Part shown: one piece after another, positions 7,601 to 9,501 of the stretch | Position numbering within the stretch: the stretch's first letter is position 1 | Layout of the letters: each line of letters opens with the position of its first letter | Source of the DNA: Comamonadaceae bacterium UBA2237 | GTDB taxonomy: Bacteria; Pseudomonadota; Gammaproteobacteria; Burkholderiales; Burkholderiaceae_C | DNA length: 9,501 bases | Assembly (NCBI GenBank): GCA_002347905.1 | Contig: DDYJ01000093.1 | Location: 683 to 10,183, forward strand | Reading direction: 5' to 3' | The notes under the pieces: generated by a model | The model's input: the letters and a program-made list of their open reading frames with translations, nothing else | The model's database searches: none | Told to the model about the DNA's origin: nothing | Made by a program: the position numbers and the translations under genes

Positions 7601-8090
7601 GATGAAGATGATCAATGGTCAACGCGGAAGGTTGGCTATTTTTAACCTTGACGATAAAACTGGTGTGATTGAAGCCACAGCCGACGAAGCGACCATGAAC
7701 ACCTACCGCCATTTATTGCGTGAAGATGAATTGGTGATCGTGATGGGCAAAGTGCAAAATGACCGATTCTCTGGTTCTTTACGCTTGTCGATTCACCAAG
7801 TATGGGATCTGAACCAAGCGCGTTGCCGCTTCGGAAAATATTTGCGGGTGTCAGTCAATGGCAGCGTTCCAGATATCGCTCGAATTGTGCGTGAGCACCC
7901 TGCGCGTTTGGAGGCCACTGAGCAAGGTGAACTTGTACGTGGTTTAAGCGTTCGCTTACAAGTCTTGCGTGAAGGTGCAAATGCCGAAGTTGAACTTGGC
8001 GAAAAAGCTAAATTCTTCCCTACCGACGCTGCATTAGCTAGTTGGATGGCGCAGGCCTACCAAGGGCAATCACAAATCATTTACGAATAA
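4632..8090 (+). CDS. dnaE: DNA polymerase III subunit alpha DnaE
   Basis: DnaE is the catalytic subunit of the replicative DNA polymerase III holoenzyme, synthesising both strands at the fork. Numbered from a GTG at 4614 (1158 residues; E. coli about 1160), the domains are complete. An N-terminal PHP domain (about 8-280) begins FVHLRLHSEFSVVDG. The palm motif GPGRGSGAGS is at 363-372. PDFDIDF supplies catalytic D405 and D407, and the third aspartate is D561 in KFDFLGL; these correspond to E. coli D401, D403 and D555. A fingers/HhH region follows, then a beta-clamp-binding motif QGGLF (915-919) and an OB fold (about 985-1060). In the first PHP motif the sequence is HLR rather than HLH, as in E. 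coli, whose PHP domain is inactive, so proofreading probably comes from a separate DnaQ. I place the start at the ATG of MFVHLRLHSEFS (1152 residues), because conservation begins there; the GTG would add six residues. pgsA follows after 6 nt. Confidence 0.97.
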   Translation: MFVHLRLHSEFSVVDGTNRIDDAVQVAADDKQPALALTDLNNLFGTIKFYKQARSKGVKPLLGAEIYLESLTQDANHLSKMILLVQSQQGYLNLCELLSRGWTQNVHKAVGVIKLAWLQELSQGLIALSGAQSGAVGQALVQGDLSRASELALQMAGIFPHRFYIELQRAGRLDDEAHVVAAVQLASHFNLPVVATHPVQFTKPDDYEAHEARVCISEGEILGNQRRVRKFTREQYFKSSAQMQELFADIPSAIANSLEIAKRCNVSLVLGKPQLPDYPTPNGMAIDEYFRFASHEGLKERLVHLYPDAAKREAERQRYEERLEFEINTILKMGFPGYFLIVGDFINWAKNNGCPVGPGRGSGAGSLVAYALKITDLDPLQYNLLFERFLNPERVSMPDFDIDFCQTNRDRVIDYVKDKYGRNAVSQIATFGTMAARAAIRDVGRVLDMSYTFCDGISKLIPNKPGQHITIDGAIKAEPILAERLAKEDEVKTLLALAQKLEGMTRNVGMHAGGVLIAPGKLTDFCPLYQQPGSESAVSQFDKDDVEAAGLVKFDFLGLATLTILEIARQFIQKRHKGQENFAFENIPLDDVATYRLFQEGKTEAVFQFESRGMQGMLRDARPTRLEDLIALNALYRPGPMDLIPSFVARKHGREKVEYPHPLVEGMLSETYGIMVYQEQVMQTAQILGGYSLGGADLLRRAMGKKKPEEMAEHREIFRKGAAGNNIPAEKADEIFDLMERFAGYGFNKSHAAAYSLLAYHTAWVKVHYTAEFFCANMTVEMDDTDKLKVLYEDALKMGMTFEAPDINRGFHRFEPISDKTIRYGLGAIKGSGEQAIEAIVAARDIGGAFTSLYDFARRVDRTRLNKRTFEALIKAGAFDCLDLNRASLLASVDRAFDFAAASDANANQGGLFDTGDDTHGSSQQEPDLVHVLPWGVKERLTQEKTALGFYLSGHLFDEVDREVRSFVKTRIDDLMDSRDTQLLAGIVSEMKMINGQRGRLAIFNLDDKTGVIEATADEATMNTYRHLLREDELVIVMGKVQNDRFSGSLRLSIHQVWDLNQARCRFGKYLRVSVNGSVPDIARIVREHPARLEATEQGELVRGLSVRLQVLREGANAEVELGEKAKFFPTDAALASWMAQAYQGQSQIIYE

Positions 8091-8096
8091 GCCCTT

Positions 8097-8660
8097 ATGT
8101 GGACCATCCCAACGCTTTTAACTTTGACGCGCATCGCCGCTATTCCTCTGATTGCTGGTTTGTTTTATTTGCCAATCGACAACGCATCCCGTAATCTGTT
8201 TGCCACTGTGATGTTTGTTGTCTTTGCATTGACCGATTGGTTAGATGGTTACTTGGCGCGCAAGTTGAATCAAACCTCCGCCTTTGGCGCATTTTTAGAT
8301 CCTGTGGCAGACAAATTTCTGGTGTGTGCGAGTTTGTTGGTGTTGGTGCATCTAGGTCGGGTGGATGTGTTGGTATCGCTAATCATCATTGGCCGTGAAA
8401 TCGCTATTTCAGCATTGCGTGAATGGATGGCGCAAATCGGTGCGAACCGCAGCGTGGCTGTGCATATGTTGGGCAAACTCAAAACCACCATGCAAATGGT
8501 GGCGATTCCGTTCTTGCTTTATGACGGCGTTTTATTTGGTGTGATCGATACGGCAGCCTGGGGCTTTGTGTTGATATGGATTGCTGGCATATTGACAGTT
8601 TGGTCTATGGTGTATTACCTGCAAAAAGCGTGGCCCGATATCTTGGACAACGCTAAATAA
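8097..8660 (+). CDS. pgsA: CDP-diacylglycerol-glycerol-3-phosphate 3-phosphatidyltransferase PgsA
   Basis: PgsA is an inner-membrane enzyme that joins CDP-diacylglycerol and sn-glycerol 3-phosphate into phosphatidylglycerophosphate, the committed step toward phosphatidylglycerol and cardiolipin. The 187-residue product (E. coli 182) begins with the family's MWTIPTLLTLTRI. It carries the complete CDP-alcohol phosphotransferase motif D-x2-D-G-x2-A-R-x8-G-x3-D-x3-D, with D47, D50, G51, A54, R55, G64, D68 and D72. Hydrophobic membrane segments lie at about 13-25, 34-46, 88-105, 130-150 and 153-175. The ATG lies 6 nt after the dnaE stop with no clear Shine-Dalgarno sequence, pointing to translational coupling or at least co-transcription with dnaE. 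Its stop overlaps the start of the next gene by one base (TAATG). In many betaproteobacteria I recall pgsA after uvrC, which is not present here. Confidence 0.96.
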   Translation: MWTIPTLLTLTRIAAIPLIAGLFYLPIDNASRNLFATVMFVVFALTDWLDGYLARKLNQTSAFGAFLDPVADKFLVCASLLVLVHLGRVDVLVSLIIIGREIAISALREWMAQIGANRSVAVHMLGKLKTTMQMVAIPFLLYDGVLFGVIDTAAWGFVLIWIAGILTVWSMVYYLQKAWPDILDNAK

Positions 8661-9501
8661 TGGCCAGTTCTCCTCAGCTTTCATGGTTACGTGCCATGCC
8701 CGTAGTCTTTGTTGGTATTTGGAGCACAGGATTTATCGTGGCGCGCTTTGGCATGCCTAATTCGCCCCCTTTTGCGTTTCTGTGGTTACGTTTTGCTTTT
8801 TCTATTCTGTGTTTTCTGCCTTGGATTTTTTTGGCCAAAGTGCCTTGGCCCACTGACAAGCGTCAGTGGTTGCATTTGGCGGTCACGGGTGTTTTTTTGC
8901 AGGCAGGTTATTTGGGCGGCGTCTGGTCTGCTGTCAAAGGGGGGATGGGGTCTGGCTTATCCGCCTTGATTGTTGGCTTGCAACCTGTACTCACTGCCAT
9001 CTGGCTGTCATCGCAAGGTGGTCATGTCACACGCAGGCAATGGCAAGGCTTGTTATTGGGTTTTGTTGGGTTGTCCATGGTGGTCTCGCACAAATTAGAA
9101 GGCGGCATTGAAGTCACGCCCTTTAGTTTGGGCATGGCTTTGATGGCTTTGGCATCGATCACGATCGGTACGCTGTATCAAAAACAATTTGTCAAACCCT
9201 GTGATGTACGCACAGCTAGCAGCGTACAACTCATGGCTGCTTGGGTCGTGACTTTGCCCTTGGCCGTAATGGAGAAGGAGACCATTCAATGGAACCACCA
9301 GATGCTCTATGCCATGACATGGTCAGTTTTATGCCTGACATTGGGTGGTAGTTCCTTGTTTTACATATTGATACAGCGTGGCGCTGCAGCCTCAGTCACC
9401 AGTTTGATGTACTTGGTTCCCCCAACAACCGCTGTGATGGCCTTGGTGTTGTTTGGTGAAGCGATGACATTTGTTACCTTGCTTGGTATTTTGGTGACAG
9501 C
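8660..9501 (+). CDS. DMT/EamA family transporter, cut by the window end
   Basis: The frame starts at the ATG overlapping the pgsA stop (TAATG) and stays open to the right edge: 280 codons plus two bases. Members of this family are usually about 300 residues, so little is missing. The product is an integral inner-membrane protein with about nine hydrophobic segments visible: roughly 12-30, 36-59, 72-92, 97-117, 127-144, 153-173, 187-204, 217-238 and 243-267, with a tenth starting near 270. Two EamA halves are recognisable. The first has VFVGIWSTGFIVARFG near the N-terminus and SALIVGLQPVLTAIWL at 101-116; the second has SVTSLMYLVPPTTAVMALVLFGE at 245-267, typical of the family. The substrate cannot be told from the sequence; relatives export amino acids or other metabolites. 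No Shine-Dalgarno sequence is visible, so translation probably re-initiates after pgsA. Confidence 0.9.
   Translation, partial: MASSPQLSWLRAMPVVFVGIWSTGFIVARFGMPNSPPFAFLWLRFAFSILCFLPWIFLAKVPWPTDKRQWLHLAVTGVFLQAGYLGGVWSAVKGGMGSGLSALIVGLQPVLTAIWLSSQGGHVTRRQWQGLLLGFVGLSMVVSHKLEGGIEVTPFSLGMALMALASITIGTLYQKQFVKPCDVRTASSVQLMAAWVVTLPLAVMEKETIQWNHQMLYAMTWSVLCLTLGGSSLFYILIQRGAAASVTSLMYLVPPTTAVMALVLFGEAMTFVTLLGILVT

Noticed and set aside
1..9501. Mobile element, phage, defence or CRISPR content
   Set aside because: No transposase, integrase, nuclease/toxin signatures, terminal inverted repeats or spaced repeat arrays were seen; all long frames are accounted for by housekeeping or common accessory families.

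Overview
The window is a compact, gene-dense stretch of ordinary bacterial chromosome. It carries seven recognisable protein genes and no rRNA, tRNA, CRISPR array, insertion sequence or prophage that I can see. Protein wording (a DnaE starting MFVHLRLHSEFSVVDG, the GluQRS and TrmB types, the COG3380-like flavoprotein) and moderate GC suggest a betaproteobacterium of the Burkholderiales. It most resembles a lower-GC Comamonadaceae member such as the Limnohabitans/Rhodoferax group. The genus is inferred from memory of these families, not tested.

Minus-strand block (about 118-2884 or 2944). Three genes read leftward with short gaps: a renalase-like FAD-dependent oxidoreductase, then gluQRS (glutamylation of queuosine on tRNA-Asp), then trmB (m7G46 methylation of tRNA). 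The last two are both tRNA-modification enzymes. The gaps (12 and 52 nt) suit one transcription unit, although a possible -10 element lies in front of trmB. Positions 1-117 hold no gene, only a weak stem-loop beyond the trmB stop.

Divergent control region (about 2885-3172). It separates the minus block from the plus-strand genes. The part at 2981-3080 is only 24% GC, has 60% T on the plus strand, and contains several short direct repeats. A possible 38-codon reading frame (3060-3176) overlaps the pirin start by ATGA.

Plus-strand redox pair (3173-4523). A pirin-family cupin with the complete His/His/His/Glu metal site is followed by a small WrbA/flavodoxin-like FMN protein with a clear Shine-Dalgarno sequence. 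The leader between them holds a near-palindrome.

Plus-strand replication/lipid unit (4632-9501). dnaE (replicative DNA polymerase III alpha subunit) is followed after 6 nt by pgsA (phosphatidylglycerophosphate synthase). pgsA overlaps a DMT/EamA-type transporter by one base (TAATG), and that transporter runs off the right edge. The dnaE upstream region has a TACAAT -10-like box just before the preferred ATG and a 9-bp stem-loop.

I found no sign of a new biological system. The points worth a second look are small: the repeat-rich T-skewed region with its short overlapping frame, the palindromes in the leaders, start-codon choices, and the tight dnaE-pgsA-transporter arrangement.
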